Shown here piece after piece: positions 47,365 through 59,570 of a stretch of DNA of 64,000 bases. This stretch comes from Steromphala cineraria (lineage: Eukaryota > Mollusca > Gastropoda > Trochida > Trochidae). Every line of letters starts with the position of its first letter. Position 1 is the stretch's first letter. The DNA is taken from assembly GCA_916613615.1 (NCBI GenBank), contig OU744730.1:29262882-29326881 (forward strand), in the 5' to 3' direction. Under the pieces are notes generated by a model. That model had not been told where the DNA came from and did not search any database. It worked only from the letters and a program-made list of their open reading frames with translations. The translations under genes were made by a program, and so were the position numbers.

Positions 47365-47522
47365 TAAGAATTGACTTCGAAATTTATAAAGTTTATGGAG
47401 GTATAAACTTAAAAACCGCTGTGCAAACTTTGTAAATCCGCGTAGCGGATTTATGCCAAGTTTGCCCTGGGTTTTTAAGTTTATACCTCCATAAACTTTA
47501 TAAATTTCGAAGTCCATTCTTA
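47365..47522. mobile_element. 158-bp nested hairpin element
   Basis: The outer arms (47365-47417 and 47470-47522) are complementary over about 53 bp with one mismatch. The centre holds a second hairpin, AAATCCGC GTA GCGGATTT. Nearly the whole element can fold as one long stem. No clear target duplication (the flanks are TAA-rich). A foldback MITE is most likely; a small-RNA precursor is another possibility. Confidence 0.75.
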
Positions 47523-47754
47523 TAAATAAATCTGCATATACTTATTGTTTTGAAGACATATTGTTTCTCCAAATACACAATTTAACGACAAAAGGAGATG
47601 CACTATTTTCGCGAAAAACGGTCCGCCACGGGGGCGTGGCTAGATATGACGTCATATGTATTATGACGTCACAAAATTAAGATTACACGGTTATGAACAG
47701 AATCGCTCTGACGGCCTTCAGCGAATCAGATCCCTGCAAAGCAAATGCTATTTA

Positions 47755-47850
47755 TTTATTGTGACAGGCCGGACAACTAACATGTCTTCTCGTGGTTTAT
47801 TTGATTACCTAGTTGACTTCAAGCTCATAGCAGGAGTGTCTGTAAGCTGA
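47755..47850 (+). repeat. Module V, copy 3
   Basis: GTGACAGGCCGGACAACTAA, then CATGTCTTCTCGTGG, a TTGATTACC segment and GGAGTGTCTGTAAGC. The overlapping 64-codon ORF (47656-47850) is not preserved in copies 1 and 2. Copy 4 lies at about 44940-45030. Confidence 0.55.
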
Positions 47851-48075
47851 GCATACTATCGACGGTAAAAACGTAGTTATTTATGAATAGATTGATACTG
47901 ATATTTGAAGGGGTTAGGATAAATTACAGAAGATTCACAGTTTACATACAAGTACAAAAACAGGAGATTACATAAACAGCTATCAATGTTGTGCATACAA
48001 TGTGATCAAATGACATATGTTTGACTTAGACCAAAAAAGACCAGGAAGGTTATGTCATGGCTTCCAACATCTTAA

Positions 48076-48382
48076 AGGGGCAGTAGCACATTTTTTAAAT
48101 TCTATATTTTAAATTGTTCACTGATGAATAAATGTTAATGTTAAATGTCTTATATTGATAGTGTCAAAAAGCTCAATATACAAACCAATCATCCATAGTC
48201 GGAGAACAAATTACAAAGATTCACATTAAGTCCATTGGCAGCCATTTTGGCTGCGCTTTACATTATATATTTGATTTATTACTGCTTCATTTAGTGTAAA
48301 TACATTTTCTTTCAATTGCAACCATTTATTTTTATTTTCCTGACATCACCTCATACTCCCCTAAAAACGTGCTACTGCCCCT
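48076..48382 (-). mobile_element. TTAA-type MITE, internally deleted
   Basis: TTAA at 48072-48075 and 48383-48386, both termini intact. About 45 bp shorter than full length, with the gap right after GGCTGCGC near 48257. Confidence 0.92.
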
Positions 48383-48454
48383 TTAAAGTATGAGAAACAT
48401 ATACAACATTCGTTTTATTTAACATGTTTTGATAAAAATAGAGCCATTGGCTCT

Positions 48455-48910
48455 GTAGCTACAATAATTAATCCTCACTAGTCAAAGAGTCTGTACACAA
48501 AGTTTCAGCTTTCTAGGCCTCATGGTTCTGGTGACAAGGATGGAAATAGGTTTTAATAGCGTGGCCCCTGTGGTCCTTATAAGGGGCGACAGGGCCACCA
48601 AAGCTACAATTTATAATCCTCACTAGTCAAGGAATCTGTACACAAAGTTTCAGCTTTCTAGACCTTATGGTTCTGGAGAAGAAGATGAAAATAGGTTTTA
48701 AGGGTCTGGCCCCTGTGGCCCTTATTAGGAGCCACAGGGCCACCAAAGCTACAATTTATTACCCTCACTAGTCAAGGCGTCTGTACACTCAGCTTTCTAG
48801 GCCTTATGGTTCTGGAGAAGAAGTCAAACTTCCACAAAGTTTACGGACGGACGCCGGACACCATGCCATGCCATAAGCCAATCGGGCCCTACAGGCCAGA
48901 TGAGCTAATA
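48455..48910. repeat. 145-bp tandem repeat, about 2.7 units
   Basis: ATCCTCACTAGTCAA recurs at 48471, 48616 and (variant) 48761, a period of 145 bp. Each unit has TTTCAGCTTTCTAG or a shortened form and a GGCCCCTGTGG...CCACAGGGCC inverted repeat. It ends with ACGGACGGACGCCGGACACC, a tail I associate with dispersed mollusc repeats (recall only). Confidence 0.85.
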
Positions 48911-49214
48911 AAAAATCTGAGCGGGAAATACATTGAGGTTTTGTTAGCTTGCGTAAAGTAAACCATATTGAGGCTTCTTTGATTATTGACAGTCAATTCA
49001 TAATGCGACAAATAATGCCTTCTCAAATGTCTCTCTTTTCATTCACCATTATCATACTTTTGCTGTTTTGATTATTATTATATGACATAATTTAATACAT
49101 AGTATGACATGCAAATAACTTCATGAATTGTAAGACACAAATACTGCTTTCAGTTATGATGATGGGTAGAAATCAGTTTCGCTTTCATAGGTGTTCTACT
49201 TGCACCAATCACAC

Positions 49215-49510
49215 AATTTCTGCAAACGTCTAGTGATTTAACGATCTTGCAGACATGACACAATCTCTTGTCCTTTGAATTCGAAAATTCAATTTGTAAA
49301 GTAAACAGTTCTTAGCATAACTGGAAATCCAAGCTTCATCCGAACGTATTAACAATCGCACCAGACAAGTAAATGTGTTACAGACACTATTGATATTGTT
49401 ACAGTTTGTTGCTAAAATAGTTAGACACAAATCTTTACTTAGTGAAATGACGCATATTCAGCTTAAATAGCTCGGCAAATACACCTGAGGTAAAATTTAC
49501 GGAGCGCACT
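49215..49510 (+). repeat. Module Z, copy 5
   Basis: AACGTCTAGTGATTTAACG, TTTGAATTCGAAAATTCAAT, GACACAAATCTTTACTTAG and TGACGCA at 49448-49454. Partner of Z4. Confidence 0.7.
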
Positions 49511-50129
49511 TTCATTACCTACAGAAAGGAAGGGCAAGCCCCTTTCCTATTTGTTTAAATCAATCCTTTATGTTGATGGATTTATCATGTTCTTTGAATT
49601 TTATGTTTACCAATGACTAGCTGAAGGATCATAAATGTTCTTCTGTAATTCATTATATCTATCAGTTCGTAAAAGTCTCCAATTTTAAACAACAGAACTA
49701 TCATGCAGGATTTGCGTATTAAAGCCATATGAACCTTACATGGCCGACATTAAAAATTATTTTTTTCTTTTAAACACTATATGTGTATAGAAATTGTTGG
49801 AAACCTTTAAGAGGTACTCGGAAGAATTAACCCATTATATTAAAACGAATCTTAAGCATAAAACAGGGATGACAATATCAATCAATATATAATATGAACT
49901 CTAAAGAACTCATATTGAATATTATCAATTTGGTAACGAAATGTTTAATAGAAACTTATATGCCCGTAGTTAATGACATGATCTCGCCAAATAATATTGT
50001 AAAGGTGTACTGAAAGTTGGTCGCAGATGTCGCACCAGACACTAGGCACCAGACACGTAAATTCACTTTGCCAGATGTTAAATGTGATGACAACAGACTT
50101 TATTCAATATATTAATTCATTTCCCAGAC

Positions 50130-51265
50130 ACATTCAAGTAATAAAAATATTCCTTCAATTAGATCTCTCAATAAAAATAATTCAGTTAAAGTCAATTTAT
50201 CGATTTTTTATTAACATTGATGAAAATACTGATATTTATTATAAAGTTAAATGAGTTGTGCTTACATACCCCAAGAGAGTTAATGTGTTTTGTGATCATT
50301 GTTTTAACAGTCTTTGATCTATTTTAGACCACAATTAATTGCTTTTCATATTTTTGATAAAACTACGACATTGCTATAAACTATAACTAAAGAAATATAG
50401 AATCTAAACATCCAAATTTGCCTCAAATTAAAACTAAATTATCCCACTTAAATACTTATAGTCATATCACCCTCTACCATGAAGACACACTAGAAAATAA
50501 GTATTTTATGAAATAGCAAGATCAAATTATTACATTTAACTATCTACATAGATACTAGTAAAGTTAATTAATACTAAGTGGAGAAGTTGTCATATACAAA
50601 TTGCAACATGTATACTATGCTTACGAATCTCTGCCTCATTAAACCCTTTATTAACATTTGAATACTATGTCAATATTAGGGAAATAAAAATAAAATAAAC
50701 ATACAGTGGGTTCCTTTCAAATCATGAGGCATTTCTCAAATATTGAAATCCACATATTGATTAAAAAGAATGTTCATACTTCAACTTTTCTAATTATTTG
50801 GATGTTGTTATAGTTATTTTAAAGGCTAAACTGATTTTTTTTCAAAGTAACTTATTTGTTGTTTGTTGATTGTACCTATTTTAAATCTTAGCATTCGTTT
50901 GTCCGAACTATGGCAAAATTGTCCAAAGCAAGTTAAGCTTGATATATTTTGAAAATCCTGATATTATCTTTCAATTTAATTTTTAAATTGCCAACAATCA
51001 CAGGCGTTTAATCACATACAAGATTCTCTTTTGAATGAATAAAATCTATTATGTGTTTACATTCCCTGAACTAAAGAGTAAAAAGTCCTGCTTTATTTAA
51101 AGAGTCACGGGAAAAACTGTTAATCGATTATGTTTTTACTTCAAATCAATGAAAATTAATGGGCATTCTTTATGCACAAGCAATAGAGAAATGGTTCAAC
51201 TTTGAATCGTTTGATGTGAATTGAATATCAATGTTTGAACGTGACAAGAAACATTTAAAGAATAA
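50130..51265. other. AT-rich unique stretch, nothing recognised
   Basis: No match to array modules, no inverted-repeat element, no convincing ORF. Confidence 0.5.
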
Positions 51266-51277
51266 AGACATTTACAG

Positions 51278-51523
51278 CCACAGAACTCTGCCTGCAGAGC
51301 GCAATCAGGAAACCTCCTCTTGAAGTTTTCAAGTGATATTCAAACATGTCAGCTTAAGAAGAGATCAAACATTTTGAAACATCTTCAACATTCAGAACGA
51401 AAGGAATATGTAGATGTAAGTAGACGATACCAATCCCTCGCTCATGAATGCAATCAATCAGGCAATGATAAAATTACAAAAATATCCTTTATGAGACTGA
51501 AAGAAGATTGTGGAATATTTTGA
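51278..51523 (+). other. Candidate terminal coding exon, function unknown
   Basis: Follows an acceptor-like TTTACAG (51271-51277) and stays open for 81 codons to a TGA at 51521-51523. The peptide is hydrophilic and lysine/glutamine-rich, with segments such as CQLKKRSNILKHLQHSERK and MRLKEDCGIF. No ATG opens it, so it would be a 3' exon. It has no paralogue in the window and the composition looks coding-like, but no domain is recognised and no upstream exon is identified. Confidence 0.3.
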
Positions 51524-51913
51524 AGGTATTCCAGCAAGATTGCTCTCCGGGTATTGTGTACACTGCATAGTGTAACCTCAAGCATTTACAACATTTCGAT
51601 TTGAAATTGAAGATTGTTGAAATTTTCTGATTTCTAAGCGATGATTTTGTGAATAACATCACTTATCATTTCTAAATTGTTCATACAAGTTGAACGTTTA
51701 ATGTTTATAAGTCTTGTGCAAAAACCTTGATATGCCTCTGTTGGGAGAGAATGCGTGTTCATAGGAATTCTTTTATGCTATCCACGTTGTTTCTACATCC
51801 CATAGAAAAGGAGTTCAACACAAGTTCATGACATCACAAGAGAGTTCACTTGTATGATAAAACAGTTTTATTACACACGTAGGTTACGTACAAGTGATGG
51901 CATAATAATCTCG

Positions 51914-51933
51914 TACGACACACGTGTGTCGTA
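51914..51933. promoter_or_regulatory. 20-bp perfect palindrome centred on an E-box
   Basis: TACGACACACGTGTGTCGTA is its own reverse complement and contains CACGTG, an E-box. A partial repeat (TGTGTCGTA) follows at about 51945. It lies in the unique GC-richer stretch. Confidence 0.5.
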
Positions 51934-52650
51934 TTGCGTTGACCTGTGTCGTATCAACATGAGCTCGCATTCCACAGATTTGATTGGTTAACCAATGACC
52001 TCTTATTTAGGGTCAACTAAAACGGAACTTTTTTCGAATTGATAACAAACATGTCATTTCTTCAAGTTTACGGCTTTATATACTTCAAAAGAGTTGATAC
52101 ATAGACAGATACTTAGAAAACATACGATTAAATCAGCGTGCAACATCGATTTCATGAAAAATTCATAGATCAGCAAATATTTCTACTTAGGCTACAACGT
52201 CACCGGTAAGTTCAACAACCGGACATCGCATCATGATCATGCACGCATTGGATTGTCAGTGGGTGGTCCAAGCCAAATGCTATCAAATGTGACAAGCACT
52301 GAGAATAAACATCTTTAAAATGCAGTCACGGAGTCAGGAACACATCACAGGGAATTTGGGAATCCCCAAACACGCTTTAGCTACACAAAGCAGTGAGCTT
52401 GCCCTTTCCGTTGACATGTCGGGTCCCCGTCACTCTCCGAGCACGTCGTTGTTTTAATTATCATCCATATCGACTCTATCGTTTAATTTGAAGTACCTAG
52501 CTAGATTGAGACAAGTTCGAAATGGTGTTTGTTTCAAATAAAAGATCATCCATCACATTACCCGTTGGTAAATAATCCGTTTTCAACAGAGCCAATGTAT
52601 CCGCTAGCTCAGTCACACTGACACAGGTCAGCCTTGATCCTGCATTTTTG
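51934..52650 (+). other. Unique GC-richer stretch, possible 5' exon region
   Basis: Outside the array and visibly richer in GC than its neighbours. TTTATATAC at 52075-52083 could be a TATA box, and CACCG|GTAAGT at about 52206 is a consensus donor. The interval between lacks a sustained ORF, so at most it is an untranslated exon. Promoter and exon are both inference from motifs. Confidence 0.25.
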
Positions 52651-52784
52651 ATTTTCGAAATTCTTCATGCACGGCAAATTCCGTATTGGACATTATCATA
52701 TCTACTTCCATGGATATCAAACGTCAGCAAATTTTTCCGATTTTTTCAAATGCAACTTTATTTTTTCTAATAAAAAAATGATTA

Positions 52785-53045
52785 ATGTATTTCAATGCAT
52801 TGGTATTATATTCATCTAAAAAGATATTTTATAATGAAAAAGAGGAAATCACAAATCACTTTGAAAAAGAAAATCCTGAACAAAAATACTTTATGCTAGC
52901 GCAACTACATAATGACGTAACAACCGACAACAACTCACATACAGGATATTTGCTTAGAGGTATTGACTTTTCAAATATCATGGTTCCGTGCCTATTGCCA
53001 TTCTCTCCAAATAGAGGTGGATCAAGTCAAATCAACATCTTATGA
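52785..53045 (+). other. 86-codon hydrophilic ORF, doubtful
   Basis: Open frame with a charged centre (EEITNHFEKENPEQKYFMLA) and no hydrophobic segment, signal peptide or known motif. The internal GAG|GTATTG could be a donor. No paralogue in the window. May be an exon or chance. Confidence 0.25.
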
Positions 53046-53049
53046 CTTA

Positions 53050-54423
53050 ATCTTCATTAAGAGAATGGCCTATTGCATATAGACAGTAGTTTGCATTTCA
53101 TAAAGGGTTTGATTCAACTATCACATTTCATTTCAAGTTTTGGCCAACAAAGACAACTGTTGCTATTTACTGATGTTATTTAATGTTGTTATAGCGTAAA
53201 ACTCTAATGTTTTACATGTCAGGATAATATTACCATAACCTATTTTCATAAAGGTATACTTATTGTGCTGGTTAGGATTTACTTGCGTCAATAAAGCTTT
53301 CATTTCTCAATAAGACGATATCTACGTGACTGTACTCTTGGTGCTAAAAATGTTTAAATGTTTATTTTTGCGATGAGATTATTAAACAAACGATGAAGCT
53401 CGGTCGGAAGAGTTTCTGCTTATGAGCTAAATAAAGGACTAGTTGTTTTTGACAATGAACATTAAAAGACTTCAGTCGATGCTTGAATTGAGAATCTTAT
53501 GGCCAAAGGGAAGTAGCATGTGGTTTCGCTCAGTGCCTAAGGGGAAAAACATGAACACAAAAAGTTTCCAATATATACTGTATTGAGGACAATAATGATT
53601 ATCAATAAGTATAAAACGTTTCCATATTTGCATTTCTTTGATACATTTGGGAAAAACAACATGATAAATATCAGATAAAATTGAAAACAATTATATGAAT
53701 AACACTTTTATTTAAATATTTATGATTAAGATACAAGTAATGACTTTTTCATTATAGAATAAGATAATTCGTTATTACCAAAAAAGGGAATTCTTATTTC
53801 ATCAAACAGAGCATGACATGATATATGTAAAACAATCACAATTCACTACTATAGAAAGATAATCCTTAGATGCAAAAAACAAAACACAAACATACATATG
53901 ACAATACAAGCCGCAAGCATAGTATTAAAGTTGCATGACACTTAAGATGCAATTATTACTTCCTTTCATTCATAAATGGAGTACTTTTACGAACGTTTGT
54001 TAATACAAATTTCACATTGAGAAATAATTAAAAATTAAATACCATTTTCACATGAACACAGTATACCGTGAACATTTTATCAGAGTTGTTAACTGGATCG
54101 TGTATATATCCAAAAACGAAACCAAGGCAACGATAAAAACAACAAGCATACTCTCAGAGATACACTAATGAGCATAGATTGTTTGAAGAATAGTTCCAAT
54201 TATTGACGATGATTGCTAAGGAAATACCCATAGGCTACAATTGTGCTTATGAGAGGCGTCATGACTGATTTTCACTGAATAGAGTCATAACTCGAGCAAC
54301 AATTTGCTCTCGACACATACAAAACAAATACCGCATTGTGTTTTTTTTTCGTCTTAAAATAAACGTTTCGTTGACATGCTCCTATCAGAACACTGGTCTT
54401 GTCCATTTGGATTATATATACCT
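53050..54423. other. AT-rich unique stretch, nothing recognised
   Basis: No array module, element end or convincing ORF seen on either strand. Confidence 0.5.
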
Positions 54424-54427
54424 TTAA

Positions 54428-54758
54428 AGGGGCAGTAGCACGTTTTAGGGGGAATACGAGGTGATATCAGGAAAATGAAAATTACCGGTTCCAATTGAAA
54501 GACAATGTATTTAAACTCAATGGAGTAGTAATAATTCAAATATATAATGTTAAGTATAGCCATGCGATTTCTATTTCTTACACAAAATGACTTAACGATG
54601 TTCACACAAAATGGCCGCCCATTAATTTTAGATGAATCTAATCTGCCTCTGTTAAATGAGATTTTTGACAATACCAAAATAATACATTTAGCATTAACGT
54701 ACAATTATCAGTGAAAAATTTAATATATAAAATCATCAAAAAACGTGCTACTCCCCCT
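54428..54758 (+). mobile_element. TTAA-type MITE, near full-length
   Basis: TTAA at 54424-54427 and 54759-54762. Left end intact, right end GTGCTACTCCCCCT with two changes. A short internal replacement near 54640 reads CTGCCTCTGTTAAATGAG, where other copies have the tail of the ATGGATGATTG segment. The 116-codon minus-strand ORF here is an artefact of the element. Confidence 0.92.
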
Positions 54759-54762
54759 TTAA

Positions 54763-56130
54763 GGAGACCCAGTAATCGAGCTCACTTACGTCAACATTTT
54801 GCGACAATATTTGTTATTGTCACAAAAGTTATGTGGATTATATCAACAGCGACAAAGGCCTATCTGTACACTGAGGTCAAATGCTTAAATTCAGCATAAC
54901 GTTTCAACGGTCATTTTAAGATATGCCGTAGGGCGACATCCACACCTATTTTAGCGGTAAATTCACTATACTGTTAGTTATTCGAATAACATAAATACCT
55001 GACTTATGAAGTGAATTTAATTTGCCTTGTATAATCAACTGATAGTTATTATTTCACTTTGCTATTTATTTGAGCAGCGTTGTTCTTGATAATCATACGT
55101 TATGCCGTGACATGATCAAAACTGCCTTGAGCTTAGATTTTAGGTTTTATTATTTATTATAGAAATGGCGTCAAAGTGTCAAAAACATTCTGTGACCCTA
55201 TATTATTATTTCTTAAATAATTTTTGCATTCGACTGAGCAGATTACATTTATTTTTTAGCAATATCTAGAATATGTGTAGAAGTGATGAAAAAACTGTTG
55301 AACAGTTTCTTGTTGAATGCACCATTCTTGTATTTATTTAAAAACAATTGGCATGATGCTAAACTTATTTCTGGATAGCACGGGCTTTATTAAAATAATT
55401 GTTAAGAAGTGGCGTAATTTGCCGACAGCAGTACTTTTACTAATGCCGAAAATTCTATAAATCGTTCGGTGACAATATAATTTCATTACATTTAAACAAA
55501 ATGAAATCATTAAGTTGATATTTTGAAAATAATAAATCTAAAATATTCCATTTGTTCGTCCCTCCTCTTCTTAAAATGAATGAACGCATTTTAATTACAT
55601 CAATTATAAAATAACTAAGGGTTGTAAATGTAAAAAGTAATTTTTGGGAAACAAACTATTTTTTACAGACCAATTGATAATTATTTTTTTCTTTATTTCG
55701 ATGCCAATTTTATATTTTACGATATCTAAGGCTAATTCACAATGTTGGCCCAGCTTTGTAATATTCTCTTCAGGCTCTCTAAACATTTTTCTTATCATTT
55801 GACTAAATCATGCTTCAATCAGTAGTCGCTATGGGCTACGCTTTGTTTGTACATTATTCTACAATGCATCTGAAAGTGACAGAATGATTTGCTACTTCAA
55901 AAGACGATTGATTGCTCTTTGTTGTACATGAAACTATTAATACACCGACTAATTGTTATAATAGTGATGCCCAAAGGGGTGACTCAAAGAAGAGATGTTC
56001 CAAATAACGGACAGCTAAATGAACAGTGATTATTTTCGAACAGAATATATTTTGGTTAAACCTCTACTGAATAATACATTTAGGGCTTTAATTTAACATA
56101 ACAAATATCTTTATCTATATTCAAGATGTA
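54763..56130. other. AT-rich unique stretch, nothing recognised
   Basis: Short ORFs only; no module or repeat matched elsewhere in the window. Confidence 0.5.
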
Positions 56131-56799
56131 AAAAATTTTCATATGAGGTCACTCACCGAATATGAAATTGGAAGTTTTGGCTTTTTGAGGGTTTATTATA
56201 TGTTATATAGAGTATCTGTCAATTGTTGACAAAAACTATGTTTGTCTCATCCTTAGAGGAAGAAAAACTTGTTATTTTACTCGTTGCTGCGCCACTCATA
56301 AACATTAACACTTTCTACCTCGCTCGATGAGATAAACATTGTAGTCAAGAAAAGATAGATATCCTCTACATTTGTTTCGTATACTTCTGATATCTGAAAT
56401 CTTTATTCATTGAATTTTCTTTGCTTATTATAAATTTTACGTTTGTTAATAGTATTTTGTAACCATAAGCTTTCTGAATAAAAGCTATGTTAATACATAA
56501 TATACATTTCACAGATTCTATTGTTATTTGATTGCTTACCTTCGGTTTCGTTTTGTTGTTAAAACAATCTTATCTAACCTGTGCATTGGTAAATTACAGC
56601 ATGATGTTAAAAGCATATCAGTGAAATGGTAAGTCACAGGCTATTGATAAGTTACAATCTGTTGACATTATCAAGAAGTAAGAATAATCCCACTGATATT
56701 TACTCAAAGGTGTTCGTGAAAAGTTCCAAATTTCCAGTCAGGATCAATACATTTCAGTCAGAGTAGTTAGGTTTTCCATTTTCATGATCTCACCACTAC

Positions 56800-57075
56800 T
56801 TTAAACGTCTAGTGATTTATCGATTGTGCAAACTTGATACAATCAGTTGTGCTTTGAATTCGAAAATTCAATTCGTAATGTAAACATTCCATTGCATTAC
56901 TGGAAAACCAAGCTTAATCAGTGCAAATTATCAATCGACACAGACAGTAAATGTGTTACAGTATTGTGGGTGAAGTAACATAGATCTTTACTTAATTAAA
57001 CTGCGCATATTCTACAAACATGGCTTAGCAAATATACATGAAATAGACTTAATGGAATGGAAATGCATTATCTGA
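56800..57075 (+). repeat. Module Z, copy 6
   Basis: Partner of Z2. The only copy in which the conserved motif is changed (ACTGCGCA near 56999). Confidence 0.7.
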
Positions 57076-58429
57076 GAAAGCCCGAAGAAATGTGTTACTT
57101 TTGCCGATATAAGTTGCTTCGTGGTGATTGTTTAAACATGTTGTTTGAAGTTGATTTGCATCGTCTAGGTGGCCAATCTTAAATATAATCCTTCTAAATA
57201 TGCATATCAAGAAACAAAGTAAAAACGTAAGTATAATATCTCGTATGTGTTGTACATCATACTAAAATATAAACAAATTGATCTAAAAGATTTACATGTC
57301 CCATAGGACTCAAAAGGAAAATATAAATCTCCGTTGAAGTCTGATGAGAAAAAACGTCATATCTAAGAATAAATTTTTGTCAACCAACCATTAAAAAGAT
57401 ATTTAAATCATGGTTCTTGATAATTATTCAACACATTTTGAGTTTTTACCTTTTGATGAAAGAAAAGTTTGAGATTGATTTCCACAGATGAAAATCGCAT
57501 TGGAAAGCATGTTTTAAAAGTTTTTCAAAGTTTGACACAATTTAAACAGTGATTTATTTTATCACCAAAGACAGAATATTCCCTAGCAAATGTGTGCTGG
57601 TTTATAGAAACGTTTCAAAAGCACGGTTCTTTAGATTATTTGACAACTTAATGTCTTGATGGTTGTTGGGGTGCATTTTAAAGTACACCCAAGATGGTAA
57701 AATGTGTTGATTTACATGAATTTTAGTATTTCATGTACGTAAATAAAAACCTTCATCTTGTCATTTGCAAAATATGAATATGTGACCATTCATTTCACAT
57801 TTTTGGTTATTCTTATGAATATGTGGGAAAAGATATTCAATTGCAAATGCGATTTGTAAATTGGTGACTTATCTCGGTACAAATTTAAAAATCTTTATTG
57901 TTATTTTTTAAAAGTTGTATTTGAAATAGTGATTAAATCTCCAAAGAATCGAAGGAATGAATAACCAGTCACGCACCTTTCAACTTGATTTAACTTGTAA
58001 GTGCACATTCAAATACATGTTCATGATTAGATACTTAATGCACCATTGGAAAAGCAAATTGATTCAGTTGTAAAAACATTAATCAATGATCTTAAATCGA
58101 GTCAATAAATGAACGTGCTAATGGTTTAAAATCTGTCCTGATAATGTTTGATTTGTCCTTTCTACACAATCCTTCTCCCTTGAAAAGGGGAGAAATGTGT
58201 TGTGAGATGTACAATCTAAAACGAAAACATATTCCATTGGCCTGAGATTTGCAAAATTTAATACAGAAAATAAAACAGAATAAACAATCATGTTAGAATT
58301 TAATGGAGAAAAAGGATATCCGTAAAAATTACTTTGAAATTGATTTAAAGACGCTTGTCAGAATTTGAAAACATCTGACTGATGCGGTTGTGGATTCAGT
58401 CGCTGTGTGCCTTCTGAAAATAAGTATCA

Positions 58430-58640
58430 CAGTTATATACCTCAGTTATCAAGTAATGGGTATATAGATGTCATTCCGTCCGTCCGTCAGCCCATCTAAT
58501 TGTCCTTCAGTCTGGTCAATTATCTGAAAAATGTAAGGTTAAGATCAACTCAACTTTGCACACTTGTTAACCACAACCTTCTCTTGAGTTTATAAAATAG
58601 TTTGTTTGATTTAATATTGTGGTCGTTGTAGTGGAAAAGT
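58430..58640. repeat. Dispersed repeat with CCGTCCGTC core, B2 copy
   Basis: Collinear with 26740-26960, including CATTCCGTCCGTC and GGTCAATTATCT. Confidence 0.45.
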
Positions 58641-59570
58641 CACTTTGTGGACTTGATGCAAAGGAGAAAATTTTGTTAGAAACTATTACATTAAAACCCC
58701 CCTACAAAAGAAACTTTACACCCAACTTCTGCACTTAATAGAAGATGAAATAGCGAACCATTTGATGTCTTTCTAAGCTATTATGGTGATTATTCATTTT
58801 TGCATTCCATGTAAGAGCAATTGTTTCAATCATTTACGAAAATAAAATGTTTCTGTCACTTATACATTGCAGGGGTATGCAAATGTCTCTGATTAATTCG
58901 TAGGTCAATTTTGTGGATGTCTTTGATTGCTACTGGGATACATATCACCGGGTTTCTGATGTCATGAGTGTCCTCTATGGCCTTCTAAACAAACAATTAT
59001 ACGTCGGGTGATGGAGTTCATGATAAGTTAAATTACGTAATCCGATAGTAATCTACACTCTTCATGAATCATCTTGTCAAGTTCATTTATGGTCTGAGGT
59101 GGCTTATATCGTTGTCTTTATTGTTTGTCAACGGGATCCCCAGGGACGATCTCTCAGAGACATTTCAGGGGAACTCTTTGGCAGCGGCTAGACGTTCCCT
59201 AGACTTTGACTTGACGTTTACTTGGGCAAGGATATCACAGTCAGTCTGGCAGTATTGGGTCTGATATTATCTAGTTGTGGACATGGTTCGTGTGCAAATC
59301 ATTTCTTGGCACGTTTGTTGCTATCATGGATGCAAACCAGAGATGTTAAAAGCACTCTACACCATTCTAGGACGTTTGAAGGTGCATTGCAATTTTTACC
59401 ATTGAAGTCTCCATAACGCAAACAATGTTAGTTTGGTGGCGATCATATCTTCTTTCATAGGGTAACTTTTTGATATTAAACTGTTTGATTTATTACAGCC
59501 ACTTAATATTATTCATTTAATTCATAGATATCAAGGTGCACGTTTTCTATTGTAGGTGGGTTTAGGTGAA
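58640..59570. other. About 0.9 kb present in B2 only, with a GC-richer coding-like patch
   Basis: No counterpart in B1 (which joins at about 26960). At 59064-59264 an ORF of 66 codons starts with a hydrophobic, signal-like segment (LRWLISLSLLFVNG), followed by a polar stretch with RDDLSETFQGNSLAAARR. An overlapping ORF in another frame (59222-59416) is also open. Either could be part of a spliced or captured gene. No clear element ends are seen, and no family is recognised. Confidence 0.25.

Larger units (their letters stand above)
46470..50130. repeat. Segmental duplication block D2
   Basis: Partner of D1, with its own hairpin element (47365), TTAA MITE (48076) and 145-bp tandem repeat (48455), which D1 lacks. 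It ends with the CCAGATGTTAAATGTGATGA / CAGACTTTATTC segment that matches 42396-42430. Confidence 0.7.

Noticed and set aside
54354..54704. 116-codon minus-strand ORF
   Set aside because: It lies almost entirely within a TTAA MITE. The peptide includes the translated terminus (KTCYCPF), which also appears in the ORF from the 36196 copy.
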